The position numbers and the translations under genes are program-made. From assembly GCA_036172665.1 (NCBI GenBank), contig CM069873.1, positions 44,672,001 to 44,736,000 of the forward strand: a stretch of 64,000 bases of DNA, in the 5' to 3' direction. The DNA comes from Prosopocoilus inquinatus (taxonomy: Eukaryota; Arthropoda; Insecta; Coleoptera; Lucanidae). Under the pieces are notes generated by a model. The model searched no databases. It was not told the DNA's origin and saw only the letters and a list, made by a program, of their open reading frames with translations. Within the stretch, counting starts at the first letter, position 1. Every line of letters begins with the position of its first letter. Positions 54,446 to 64,000 of the stretch are shown piece by piece.

Positions 54446-54756
54446 GGGCGTCAGGAGGTCGGTTCGCTGTTGTGCGTCATCGGCCATCACGCCACCGGGG
54501 CCTACACCGGGGTCACATCGAACAGACTGGAATCTTCCCGCATAGAGAGTTCCAGACGGCGGCGAATGATATAAAATCGCCCCGGGTTGACTCACCAGTC
54601 AGTCGAATTCGAACAGCGAACGTCGAAGTTAGATTTTAGTGTGTAAATAAATTGTTACAAATAAATTAGTTTTTAAGCTTTATTAAATTACGGTTAAGTT
54701 TGTATCGAGTGTTTTATTCGTTTAAATAAATAAACATAAACCCTAGAAACGTAACA
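54413..54756 (+). repeat. Gypsy 3' LTR (344 bp)
   Basis: Identical to 48403-48746 as far as I can compare by eye. TSD ATAC follows at 54757-54760. It encodes the last codons of the macrodomain ORF. Confidence 0.97.
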
Positions 54757-54806
54757 ATACCTTTAATATAGATATTTAAGATACCTTTAATACAGATATT
54801 TAAACA
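54757..54806. repeat. 24-bp minisatellite, part 2
   Basis: Two units of ATATAGATATTTAAGATACC continue the array of 48280-48402 beyond the Gypsy element. Confidence 0.9.
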
Positions 54807-55123
54807 ACGTATATAACACGTTTTACGACTAACAAATATCAACGTTTATGATTAACCACAGCTCAACGTTTTTTGGATACAAGTATTAGATGTATTTCAT
54901 TTGTTACTTTTAAACGTATTCTTAAACTTATATTACTACGTTTTTTTCTTAAGTTTAAAATACGTATGTCAATTACCAATAAATCTGATAAATGATAAAC
55001 TAGTAATAAACGTTTTCCGCGCGGACATTTTGTCGTTGTATCAACGTTATGAATATACTACACATAAACCAATGATTTAAACTAAAAACAAACGTTTATT
55101 AAACCAAACGGTGTTGCTTGGGT
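54807..55123 (-). repeat. Dispersed repeat tip, inverted relative to 25130
   Basis: AT-rich with repeated AACGTTTA/TAAACGTT motifs; ends AAACGTTTATTAAACCAAAC..GGTGTTGCTTGGG, the reverse complement of the tip at 25130. The LTR at 55124 starts at its outer edge. The 24-bp minisatellite seems to be its interior. Confidence 0.6.
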
Positions 55124-55730
55124 TGTTACCACTACGATCCGGCTTTCGAGCGAGTCTTTGCGCGATGCGATTGGTCAGTTCTTTTGCGCGGCTAGTGTGA
55201 ATTCAACGGTAGAGCAGAAATATAATTGACTTATCTTTTATCGGCAAAGTTTGAAAGGTAAACGGTAATAACGTTCAGTGAATTAACGAAGAGCAATAAT
55301 TAAGCACAGATAATAATATCCTTTATTAATTTGTAAGAGAAAACATCGATAATACAATGGGTTACAAGTTGCAAATGTACACGGATACAAGTCAGCCAAT
55401 CAGGGAACGAATCGAGTCAATCTGCCGTATAGGGGCGGGGCTTAGTAAGCGTTGGACGCGCGGTTTATTTGGACACACAAACGTTTGGGTTCGCGCACTC
55501 GTTACCGCACTGCACTCTCACTATGCACCAGGAATACCACTTGACGGAGACGTTCACCGCCCGCGCGCTGATCTTGCTTGACTTCCTCTTCTTTTATAAC
55601 GTGTCGGCCGGTCTTGCAGCCCAATAATCAAACAGGAATAATGGTTTTAGGAAACAATACTTCCGATTGGCTGAAACTAGCAGTCAAAGATGCACGTTCT
55701 CAAATTAACTATTGAATTTGCACGGTAACA
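55124..55730 (-). repeat. LTR copy 1 (607 bp)
   Basis: Starts TGTTACCACTACGATCCGGC, ends TTTGCACGGTAACA. Shares most of its length with 57118-57647 and 57652-58251. Confidence 0.9.
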
Positions 55731-55778
55731 ATCCGTTCTCCTCCGAAAAGGGCATTGCTCGCTGCCGATTTCTTTGCA

Positions 55779-56000
55779 TTATTCCCGCGCGTTGGCTTGT
55801 CCATGACCTGGCGGCGGCGCTCTTTGAAGATCGTCGACGTGGAGTTTGACCGGCTGACCTCCGCGGTTGATCCAGTAGGTCACCGGTCCGGCTGCTTCGA
55901 TGATTCGATACGGTCCCTCCCAAATGTCGGATAGCTCTCCGGCGTGCGCTCCGCGTACTCGTGTCATGACGAAATCGTCAGGCTGGTGGCGTGCAGACAC
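55779..56000 (-). pseudogene. Integrase C-terminal tail fragment
   Basis: 74-codon frame with DFVMTRVRGAHAGELSDIWEGPYRI and then GGQPVKLHVDDLQR, the usual GPY/F-type end of a Gypsy-like integrase. Fused directly to gag-derived sequence upstream, so it marks one side of the internal deletion. Confidence 0.7.
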
Positions 56001-56337
56001 CGATCTGTTGATGTCGTATTTCTAACGGTAACGGTGTTGATTGCGGTGCACCTTGTTGATTCGCTGCTCGCGTGGTTCGCGCTCCTCCCTCTTGCCATTC
56101 TCCGGGCCTCAGAAGCTCGTAGCCGAGAAATGCTTCGCTGGGCGTCGTCCCCGTGGACGACTGATGCGCGGCGGGTTGACGGTCTCGTCCGTGATTGTCC
56201 TCCGGCGGGTGCTGGTGATTCTGCGGCGGTCGGACGTTTCTGATCTGAGGACAGTCTCGATAATAGTGATGACCTTGGCAATGTTGGCATTGAGGCGGCG
56301 TTGTCGGGCTGGCGGGTTGTCGGTTCCCTCTGGAGGA

Positions 56338-57116
56338 TTACAGCGGCGGCGGTGCGGCTTTTCTTGACGGTTGGGGCGGCATCGAATAGTCGATCACGTT
56401 GGCGCGTCTTCGCAGCTCCTGCAACGTGTTCGGCGGGGGGCAGGTCATGCCGACCTGGATCTCGTTTCGTACCAAGTTGGTGATGATGGTGATGCGTTCC
56501 TCGGTGCGACGCGGTCGAATAACTTCCATTTTGCCGTGACGAACGCGTCGATGTGTTCCGTTGGTTTTTGGCGGGCGGAATGTAGCTTTGCAATGAGGCG
56601 CATTCGGATGTGCGCGCCGTCGAATTCTTCCGTGAATCTCTCTTCGAACTCTTCCCACGAAAGCTGTATGCCTTGGTAGCGGGCGTACCAGCTGTTTGCT
56701 TCCCCCTGGAGGCGACCTGCGGTAATGGGTACCCACGTCCAGTCCGGAGTCTTCGTGAGGTTGACGAATTGTCTGATGAGTTGTAGAAATTACCTGGGAC
56801 ATTCGGCGTCGGTGCCGTAGAATGGCGGGAGATCCGTCGTTTTGAGCGGGTGGGTTGCGAAAACGTCCGTTGTGGGCGACTCGGCCGGCGCGGCGACTCT
56901 GGAGACGTTTTGGCAAGGCTCCTGCGGCTGCGACATCCCTGCTGCCATCGTCTGACCCGGTGCAGTTGCTGACTCGTTGGCTGAACTTGTTTTTGGGCGC
57001 CACTGAGGTATGATTCCCTCAGAAATCGCTGTGTTCTTTTGCATGGACAAGTGTCCTCTTCCTCCGGCTCCTGCGGCTGCAGAAGCTTTTCGAGCCCCAC
57101 GTTCTTTCGGCGCCAC
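56338..57116 (-). pseudogene. Gag fragment of the degenerate LTR element
   Basis: Starts MAPKERGARKASAAAGAGGR just after the primer site, continues LKTTDLPPFYGTDAECP, a stop at the CCCAGGTAA near 56792, then RLQGEANSWYARYQGIQLSW and EEFEERFTEEFDGAHIRMRL in a second frame and CPPPNTLQELRRRANVIDYS in a third. Together these are capsid blocks of an insect LTR element. A possible knuckle region (PQCQHCQG-like, about 56270-56300) follows in yet another frame. Confidence 0.75.
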
Positions 57117-57117
57117 T

Positions 57118-57647
57118 TGTTACCACTACCATCCGGCTTTCGAGCGAGTCCTTGCGCGATGCGATTAGTCAGTTTTATTGGTAAAGTTCGAAAGGTAATC
57201 GGTAATAACGTTCAGTAATTCAACGAAGAGCAATAATTAAACACAAATAATAATTTCATTTATTAATTGTAAGAAAATCAACGATAATACAATGGGTTAC
57301 AAGTTGCAAATGTATACCGATACAAGTCAGCCAATCAGGGAACGAATCGAGTCAATCTGCCGTAAAAGGGGCGGGGTTTAGTAAGCGTTGGACGCACGGT
57401 TTGTTCAGACACACAAACGTCTGGGTTCGCGCACTCGTTACTGCACCGCACTATGCACCAGGATACCACTTGACAGAGACGTTCACCGCCCGCGCTGATC
57501 TTGCTTGACTTCCTCTTCTTTTATAACCTATCGGCCGGTCTTGCAGCCTCATAATTAAACAGGAATAATACTTTTAGGAAACAATACTTCCGATTGGCTG
57601 AAACCAGCAGTCAGACCACGTTCTAAAATAAACTTCGTACGGTAACA
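57118..57647 (-). repeat. LTR copy 2 (530 bp)
   Basis: Starts TGTTACCACTACCATCCGGC, ends CGTACGGTAACA. Followed after four bases by LTR copy 3. Confidence 0.9.
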
Positions 57648-57651
57648 TACA

Positions 57652-58251
57652 TGTTACCACTACGATCTAGCTTTCGAAACAAGTCTTTACGCGACGTTTT
57701 GGTCAGTTCTTTTGCGCGGCTAGTCCGAACTAAACGGTAGAGCAGAAATGTAATTTACTTTTTATTTATCGGCAAAGTTCGAAAGTTAATCGGTAATAAC
57801 ATTTAGCAATTCATCTGAGAACAATAACATAATTAAATCACAGACAGTAATTTCATTTATTAGAAATAATAATAACGATAATACAATAAATTACAAGTTG
57901 CAAATGTGTACGAATACAAGTCAGTCAATCAGATTACGATTAGGAGTTCGTTTACCGAAATGGATGGGGCTTAGTATGCCTCAAGCGCGCGGTTCAGATC
58001 GGGTACACGACCGTTCGCTATGCGCACTTTTTTACCACATCGCACTCACTTACTAGCACCAGGAGATCCCACTTTACGGCAACGTCCGCCACATGCTGCT
58101 TCTGTTCGACTTCTTCGCTTTATATAGCTTTTCGACCAATCTTGCTGCCCAATAATTTCACCGGCATATGCTTCTTAGGAAACAATACAAATAATATTGA
58201 TTAAAACCAGCAGTCAGAGCAATACACGTTCTTAAATTACACCGGTCAACA
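57652..58251 (-). repeat. LTR copy 3 (diverged, about 600 bp)
   Basis: Starts TGTTACCACTACGATCTAGC and parallels copies 1 and 2 (CAGTTCTTTTGCGCGGCTAG, CAATTGGTAATAAC-type blocks) to about 58251 (ACACCGGTCAACA). No interior belonging to it remains; it is a solo or rearranged LTR. Confidence 0.8.
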
Positions 58252-61200
58252 AAAAAAAATTTTATTTTTGTGCCTGGGTTTAGTCCATCATTTTTTTGTT
58301 TGTCATACATGAAAACAATAAAAAATTGTATAGAGTCCTATCAAAGTTTGCTTTTGAGGTCTACAGAGATATTAAATGATTCCATAGTTTTGACGGTGGC
58401 GCTAATGTGGTTACTGAAGTACTTGTTTTAAAGCAGACCTGGGCATAAAAATGCGAATAGAGCGAGTAAGTAGTATTCCCACTATTCAATAGGCATCACT
58501 GGAAAAGTGAAGTAACAATGAATCGATTAAGAAACGACTGTGAACTAACTCATGGAAGAAAAGTTTCGTCTATCATTGGTTTTTGAGATTAAGCAGCTGC
58601 TGATATTACGAACAAGGGGATATAACCTGGCATGTTCCTCTAACATGCCCAGGTTTGTTTTAAAGCGGAAACGTGTTTTTTGTGATTTTTTAAGTCTGAA
58701 GAAGATTAATTGGTGTAAATATGATGCAGATTAATTTTTTTATTCATGGTGTTCCCTGAGGTAACCGACAAACTTATACCATACGTTCTAGAGATTTTTG
58801 CAAATAAAAAAACTTCATATACTCTTAACCTAAAGTGTAAATGACTTTTTTTTGTTTAGAATCACCTCTACAACACGTAGCGTAAGCTTTTCTGTGATCC
58901 CAGGGAACACCCTGTAAATGTGGTGAATTTAATGAAGTCGAAGATTTGTGGAAATAACAAAGCAAGAAACTACCGCGAACGAGATTCTGATGCGATAAAT
59001 AATAACTTTAAAGCTATGGATTGCAGGATATCTCTCAAGAAAGTCTTCATTTTTAAATCTAATTTTTCGTCTTGTTAATCAATTTTTAATACTTAGTTGA
59101 TTAAATTATTCTACAGTAACATTTGTCTTATGTTTTTATTATCTGAGCAACTGAAGACTTACATTTTCTTAAAATTTGTAATGAATCTCCTATTTGCAAA
59201 AGCAAACGTTTTTGAAAAAAAAAAAAAATTTCTCATTATAGCACCTTTAAAGCTTTAATAATAACACTCTCAAACCTAGGCGCAAAATTTCTGCAGACCA
59301 GTGTTATTGACTAAATTTACTTTGTACGATAACATACAACTACGACTAGATTACTGAAATATTTTAAAGAATTAAAAGAGGATTAAACAGGGTTGCAGAG
59401 TTATTAGAAAAGTGTGTTACCTAAACATATTGCTAGGTAAATACGTTTCATAAATTGATTTATAAATCCGTAAAAGAACTCTTCTGCATTGAGCATGAAC
59501 TGCGTACGTTGAAAAGACCTCATCTTCTGAGATAATTGCTCCCGAAATCGATTTCCAATTGCGAATGTGGTATTGCGAACTCGTTGAATACATAATGCCG
59601 TAAGCCCTAAAAATATAATCTACAGCAGCTTTCACTCAAGAAGACGTTTAATCATTGAATGAGACGTTCAAGAGTTTACTCAGGCCTTAACTGAACAGCA
59701 ACAGTGATTAATGAGAGGTTAATGCCTGTGTTATTATGATAGGTGGGTAAAAAGAATAAGCGATGCCGTAACCTCATCAGTTAATCGTTAAGCTTTTATT
59801 GAACAAAAAAAAAATACAACATGATTGTTTGCTGCGAAAAATATCTCTGTAGGTAATTCCTTGTGCGAAAGAAATCCGGGCAAATTGCCTAGGGATTTTT
59901 TTTTATATATTGGAATGGCCCAAATGGGAGTTACAAACTTGAAACGATTTCTTGATGCAATAATTTGACAAAATATCTAAAGCTAAAAGTCATTAATTTT
60001 TTATGTTACCGTTTAAAGTAACACGGATAAAGTGATTGTGTGTTGTTTTGAAATCGGTACTCCTTACCCTACAAGAGTAATAATGCTACATCGAAGTAAA
60101 ACCGAACGACGTATGGGGCTAATCAATATAAAGCTGAGGAAGGACTTTATTTGAGAGCAGGGCTAGATTGAAACTAACTATCCCCGCATTACCTTTATCT
60201 GAACGCATCTCAAGAACAATGGATATAAATGATTCAGGACACAATTTCCATGCTTTCATTTATTTTATGTCTATGAAGGAAACGTATCTTTATTAGTTTC
60301 TCCACTTCCGGAGGTCTTCGGTTTTGCGAAAGTATTACCCGTAAATTGAAAAAGTCAGGGGGTAAAAGGAAAGAAAAGGAATAAATAAGCATCCGATGAT
60401 TTATAAAACATGTATTTTTTACAGCATTCAGCGAGGAACGTTTCAACCTTTCATATGTATAATAAAGCGTTGCCTCTTCAATAATATAAGTACGAGTGGC
60501 TGAAATAAATTTATTTTTATAAATGTTGGTGAGTCTGGAAATCTTTTCGGCCCCAGTAAACAGAGCACCTCACCAGCAGACAGTTAAATTTAAAACAAAG
60601 CCTTGCGGTCCACTGCGCCAAAGATACGCTCTCAAGAATTAAAGAAAGCTGGAAGGGAAAGATATGGCGAAAAATTATGAAACTTCAATAACCAAATTGT
60701 TTGATAAAATTAAAAAAGAAACATTATTGATCCTGGAGACTATACTACGATGACCTGAGATATTAACACGAAAATGAATGATACATGAAACACATTGCCC
60801 GACTCTAAAATCTCTTATCGCTTCAAGCTTGAAAATGATAAAGTGCCTCCCGAAAAGCTTACTAAAACTTTTCCCTCATTTACAGGACAATATACAGAAT
60901 CTCACCGTCGCAAATAGGCATTAATTTTACCTTATCTGGGTGTCTGCGCGAGGGCTTTTTGCTTCTGCCTTGTCTTTTCTTTGTGGTATTGAAGCGCTTT
61001 CTTGTTACACACGAGAGATTTGCATAAAAATTTATAAAACTTCTTTTATTTGCGCCTGCGAGTACAAAAGCGCACATTGTTTACTTGGGTGAGTTTTATC
61101 GATTTTTTTAAGCTAAGGTATGCGTGGATGTGAAAAAGATGTGTTTACTGGCTGTCATCCAAATGGGTCAAGTACAATCGGATTAAATTTTATTCAAGTC

Positions 61201-61426
61201 TTCACCTTAGGTGAAAATATCAGTTGAAATTTCACTTCCATAAAAATAATTCAAATTTAGATTTAGACACAAACATTTCAAATCTTCAAAATCTATCCGT
61301 ACCTCAGTATTTGCTGCTTTTTCTGTTGACACAATTAAATAAACTTAAAACAAATCTCAAGAGTCTTCTGAAAGAATGCGAGAAATTGAAGACAGCAAGA
61401 AATTAAAAAGGTAAAAAAATAAATCA
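58252..61426. other. Unassigned AT-rich stretch
   Basis: No supportable gene. A likely MITE lies at about 58745-58917, with ATGGTGTTCCCTGAGGT at the left and CCCAGGGAACACCCTGTAA at the right as imperfect inverted ends. Short open frames at 59417, 60234 and 60880 are unrecognised. Confidence 0.4.
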
Positions 61427-62056
61427 AAGTATAGGGCAAGGCGCTCTACATTCCGTTGCAAGTCATTAGTTAATGATGACGTCAGCGTCATCATTAATGA
61501 TCGTATCTGAATACGTTCTGTGTTGTTAAATATACTTATTGGAACCAGTTCGGCGTTGGAGGAAACAGTCAATTTAGGACAGATAAAGAACTACTCTTTT
61601 TGATTTGCAAATCAAGGCAAGGCGCGCTACATTAGTTTGATAAGACAAACACATGCTGTGCAGATAAATAGTTAAAATACAAATGGAATTTTTACATCGT
61701 ATGTTCGATTTTATAAAAAAATCTGACGGTATGTATATTGCATTCGTAGTAAATAAGTATATTAAGTAGAATCTGATCGCGACTGGGAACTTAAGGAACC
61801 AGTTGGACGTTGCAGGAAGCACTCAACTCAGGGCAGACAAAGAACTGATCTTTTTGATTTGCAAATCAAGTTTTAAGATTCTGCTTAATATACTTATTTA
61901 CTAAAAATGGAATGTACATACCGTGAGATTTTTTTATAAAATTGAACATACAATGCAAAAATTCCTTTTGTATTTTAAGTATTTATCAGCACAGCATGTG
62001 TTTGTCTTATCAAACTAATAACGTGTAACGGAATGTAGCGCGTCTTGCCTATACTT
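61427..62056. mobile_element. 630-bp foldback element with nested palindromes
   Basis: Left end AAGTATAGGGCAAGGCGCTC and CTACATTCCGTTGCA pair with the right end TGTAACGGAATGTAGCGCGTC and GCCTATACTT. Inside, a second inverted pair spans about 61617-61790 and 61868-62020 (GATAAGACAAACACATGCTG / CAGCACAGCATGTGTTTGTC). Two copies of TTGATTTGCAAATCAA and one hairpin ATGATGACG..CGTCATCAT also lie inside. Non-coding. Confidence 0.85.
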
Positions 62057-63102
62057 AATATTTTAACGTTAAGAATCAACCTTGCAGTATTAGGGGCATA
62101 CGGTTCTTTTCTTCTGACCTTCAAGAAAAAAAAAGTTTTCTAAAGAAATTGCAAATTTATACATTAGAAAATAAACTTGTGTAATTTTCTTTTCATGAAG
62201 AAGTTTTGCACTGGTAACATTATGAATTTTTTTTTGGTCTGTGAATACAAAAGTGCGTCTTTAATAATGCACAATGTGGCATAAGCTTTTGGGAAAGGAA
62301 TTTATATTAAAACGTTTAGTCACATGAGAACCAACGTTTATTAGCTTCTTTCTGGACGTACGGAAACGAATTAACAACGAACATACTATTCTTGCAATCC
62401 AATTTTTGGACGACTTCAGCTTCTGGTCACGGTTTTACTTATTTCGGTTACCACGCATCGATTTAGTCAATGAAAATTTAATTACTTGCTGACGTGAATA
62501 TTTGAAGCGAATTGATTAATTAAAACCTTGTAAGCCCTTCCCTGTTAAGTAGGTCCAAGGTAAGTTTAATTAAAAAAAAGACACGGAACAAAACTAACTT
62601 GGATCGTAACAATGTGCTTAAAAGTGAAAACTTTGGGATTTTTTTTTAAATTGGCAAATTGATAAAATTTTGGAAAATCGATTGTAGAAGGCAATTTTAA
62701 TAACAGAAAGAAGACTCCTGAAGTCCACACGTCTATTTTTTATTTTTTTTGATATTCTGCTTTCCACACAAAAATATTATTGTTTACTTTAAACTTGGTT
62801 TTAAGTTGAAAGGAACTTGTTTAGGTCTGAGGTCAACCGAGTCTTGCTCGTTTAAAGAATAATACAGAGTCTTCATAATTGATGGTACCCAATGTGACTT
62901 GTCAATTAGGCAGCTAACAATACACATGATTGACAGAGCTATGGCGGCAATAAATGTATACAGTTATTAATTCTAATACTCTGCAAAGCTTTTTTAAGGA
63001 ACATAAATATAATGAAACTTTCTTCCTTCCTATAATATTTAATGATAGGAATTTTAATTATATACAAAAAATACGAAAAGTGCACAAAACTGATTTACTT
63101 AA
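62057..63102. other. Downstream flank of the Ninjurin gene
   Basis: AT-rich with no recognised exon. Probably 3' UTR close to 63102 and intergenic further left. I found no clear polyadenylation signal for the minus strand next to the stop codon. Confidence 0.4.
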
Positions 63103-63736
63103 TTAATTTACCTTACGAGCAGATACAACATCATCAACCTGATTCACAGGATTCTTGTTGCTATTGGTGATAGTGAAGCTTGCAATAAATACATTAATAA
63201 TCGTTACCAAAAACACACCTACTACTACATAATTATTAATTAGCTTTGCGTTCCTGTGCTTCGACTGGCCTTTCAAATCTAATCTACCCTTAAATATCAG
63301 TGATACGCCCACGGCGACTTGCAGAATAAGGGATATGACTATGAGGCACACGCTCAAGTAGAAAGTGGAACTGTTGCTGTTGAATTCGATTATGAAACGG
63401 AGCTGATTTGCGTTGGCTGTTATCAACGCTATATCCATCATGCCTGTAACATTATCAATTCAAATTAACCGAGGGCCAGTTACAATGCCTCATACTTCTG
63501 TCGATTGCGTTAATTAAATTTGGTACTATACACTGAGTATCTGGTCATATTAAATACGATCTCCAGTCAAGGTCTAAATATGTAGAAAGGAAACTTGATG
63601 AACTTGCCTTGTGCAACGGTCTTTTTTGCTGCGTAAGTGTTTGACTGTTTTTGTGAGCTTCTGGTGTCGGGGACATCTTCTATATCCAGTTCTACTTTGT
63701 CACTTTTTCCACCATCCAGGCTATCTCGGTCTCTTG
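63103..63736 (-). CDS. Ninjurin-family membrane protein, last two coding exons
   Basis: Inferred exons 63608-63736 and 63103-63443; the 5' part is outside the window. The first exon encodes a polar, acidic N-terminal segment (SLDGGKSDKVELDIEDVPDT) and ends in AAKKTVAQ. Across the splice the reading continues GMMDIALITANANQLRFIIE, the family's conserved amphipathic block, then two hydrophobic segments (FYLSVCLIVISLILQVAVG and NNYVVVGVFLVTIINVFIAS). Order and spacing match insect NinjA/B/C and vertebrate NINJ1. The family are small plasma-membrane proteins linked to cell adhesion and, for NINJ1, membrane rupture in lytic death. The intron (63444-63607) starts with GC (G|GCAAGT) and ends TTACAG. 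An acceptor AATTTCAG precedes 63736. Which paralogue it is cannot be decided. Confidence 0.93.
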
Positions 63737-64000
63737 CTGAAATTATAAAATATTTTCTTATTATTGTGAAGGGAGCACTTAAAGAGACAATAGCCGCAGA
63801 AAATGATCATTTTCGACAATAATTTTGACTGGAAAAAGGGGGAGGAGGAGTGTATCAATGATCTAAAAACTGCTTTTGGTAATCAAGAACAACTGTTTTT
63901 CGACGGTATCAAGAATTTAAGCTTACACTTAGGGGGGGGGGGGGGGCAGTTGAATTCCGCGCAAATTAACTGAAGGTTAAAAACAGGTTCATGTCAAGTG
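63737..64000. other. Intron of the Ninjurin gene (window edge)
   Basis: Non-coding sequence upstream of the acceptor at 63737-63738. Holds a run of 15 G at 63932-63946, a place prone to sequence error. Confidence 0.6.

Larger units (their letters stand above)
48403..54756 (+). mobile_element. Young Ty3/Gypsy element carrying a macrodomain ORF
   Basis: LTRs 48403-48746 and 54413-54756 are identical by eye over 344 bp, start TG, end CA, and are flanked by ATAC (48399-48402 and 54757-54760). A primer-site-like TGGTGTCGGTGTG starts one base after the 5' LTR. A polypurine tract AAGAAGGGGGCAG ends at the 3' LTR. Content: SAP-Gag, CCHC knuckle, protease, RT, RNase H, integrase, then an extra macrodomain/CCCH ORF. 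Gag has a frame break near 49905-49926 and the integrase a small deletion with frame change near 53030-53060, so this copy is probably non-autonomous in spite of its youth. The target was a 24-bp minisatellite. Confidence 0.97.
55124..57647 (-). mobile_element. Degenerate LTR element with partial gag and integrase tail
   Basis: LTRs 55124-55730 (607 bp) and 57118-57647 (530 bp) share TGTTACCACTAC starts and CGGTAACA ends. On the minus strand the 5' LTR is followed by AGTGGCGCCGAAAGAACGTG, a TGGCGCC primer site of the tRNA-Lys type. The interior (1.4 kb) has only part of gag and the C-terminal end of an integrase, so protease to integrase core is deleted. The LTRs differ in length and many bases, so it is old. 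No clear TSD. Confidence 0.85.

Noticed and set aside
48403..54756. env gene / errantivirus interpretation of the ORF after integrase
   Set aside because: The ORF has macrodomain and CCCH motifs, no signal peptide, no transmembrane segment and no furin-like site.
55964..57100. 378-codon minus-strand open frame
   Set aside because: Mostly an off-frame reading of GC-rich gag; the capsid motifs fall in other frames. Only parts coincide with gag.
63932..63946. Run of 15 G as a functional G-rich element
   Set aside because: A single homopolymer in an intron at the window edge; not a G-quadruplex pattern of separate tracts and possibly a sequencing artefact.
1..64000. tRNA, rRNA or other structural RNA genes
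   Set aside because: I looked for B-box-like GGTTCGANTCC and cloverleaf context; isolated partial matches (for example near 770) had no supporting arms.

Overview
The window is AT-rich, intron-bearing animal DNA, almost certainly from an insect. It has spliced genes, insect-type BEL/Pao, Copia and Gypsy retrotransposons, many short foldback elements, and a Ninjurin-family gene with clean splice junctions. I cannot name the species. Roughly half of the window is recognisable mobile DNA; the rest is AT-rich sequence with no gene I can support.

Layout. 1-3.1 kb: a broken non-LTR retrotransposon (minus). 3.7-7.4 kb: an internally deleted Gypsy element (minus) with both LTRs and an ATAT target-site duplication (TSD). 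7.4-25.6 kb: mostly unassigned DNA with MITEs, a 1.26-kb non-autonomous hAT element, a decayed LINE, and a transposase tail framed by inverted 21-bp minisatellites. 25.6-33.2 kb: a young BEL/Pao element (minus) with 1013-bp LTRs. 33.2-35.8 kb: small elements, including a long-TIR element holding a MADF-domain remnant. 35.8-42.6 kb: a decayed CACTA/tnp2-like transposase followed on the same strand by a spliced DUF4806 gene with duplicated exons. 43.1-47.8 kb: a Copia element (minus) with an uninterrupted 1.38-kDa-codon-scale polyprotein frame (about 1380 codons). 48.4-54.8 kb: a very young Gypsy element (plus) with identical 344-bp LTRs. 55.1-58.3 kb: three related LTRs around gag and integrase remnants. 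58.3-63.1 kb: unassigned DNA with a 630-bp foldback element. 63.1-63.7 kb: the last two exons of a Ninjurin gene (minus), whose 5' part lies beyond the window.

The main discovery candidate is in the young Gypsy element. Its Gag begins with a SAP-type DNA-binding motif. Gag and Pol overlap in the -1 relation with a T TTA AAC heptamer abutting the Gag stop and a plausible pseudoknot after it. Between integrase and the polypurine tract it carries an extra ORF: a macrodomain resembling the ADP-ribose glycohydrolase TARG1/OARD1, with the catalytic Lys and Asp apparently kept, followed by a CCCH zinc finger. The related damaged Gypsy element at 3.7-7.4 kb has the same polypurine tract but goes straight from the integrase stop to the LTR, so the macrodomain ORF looks like a lineage-specific gain (or a loss in the other copy).
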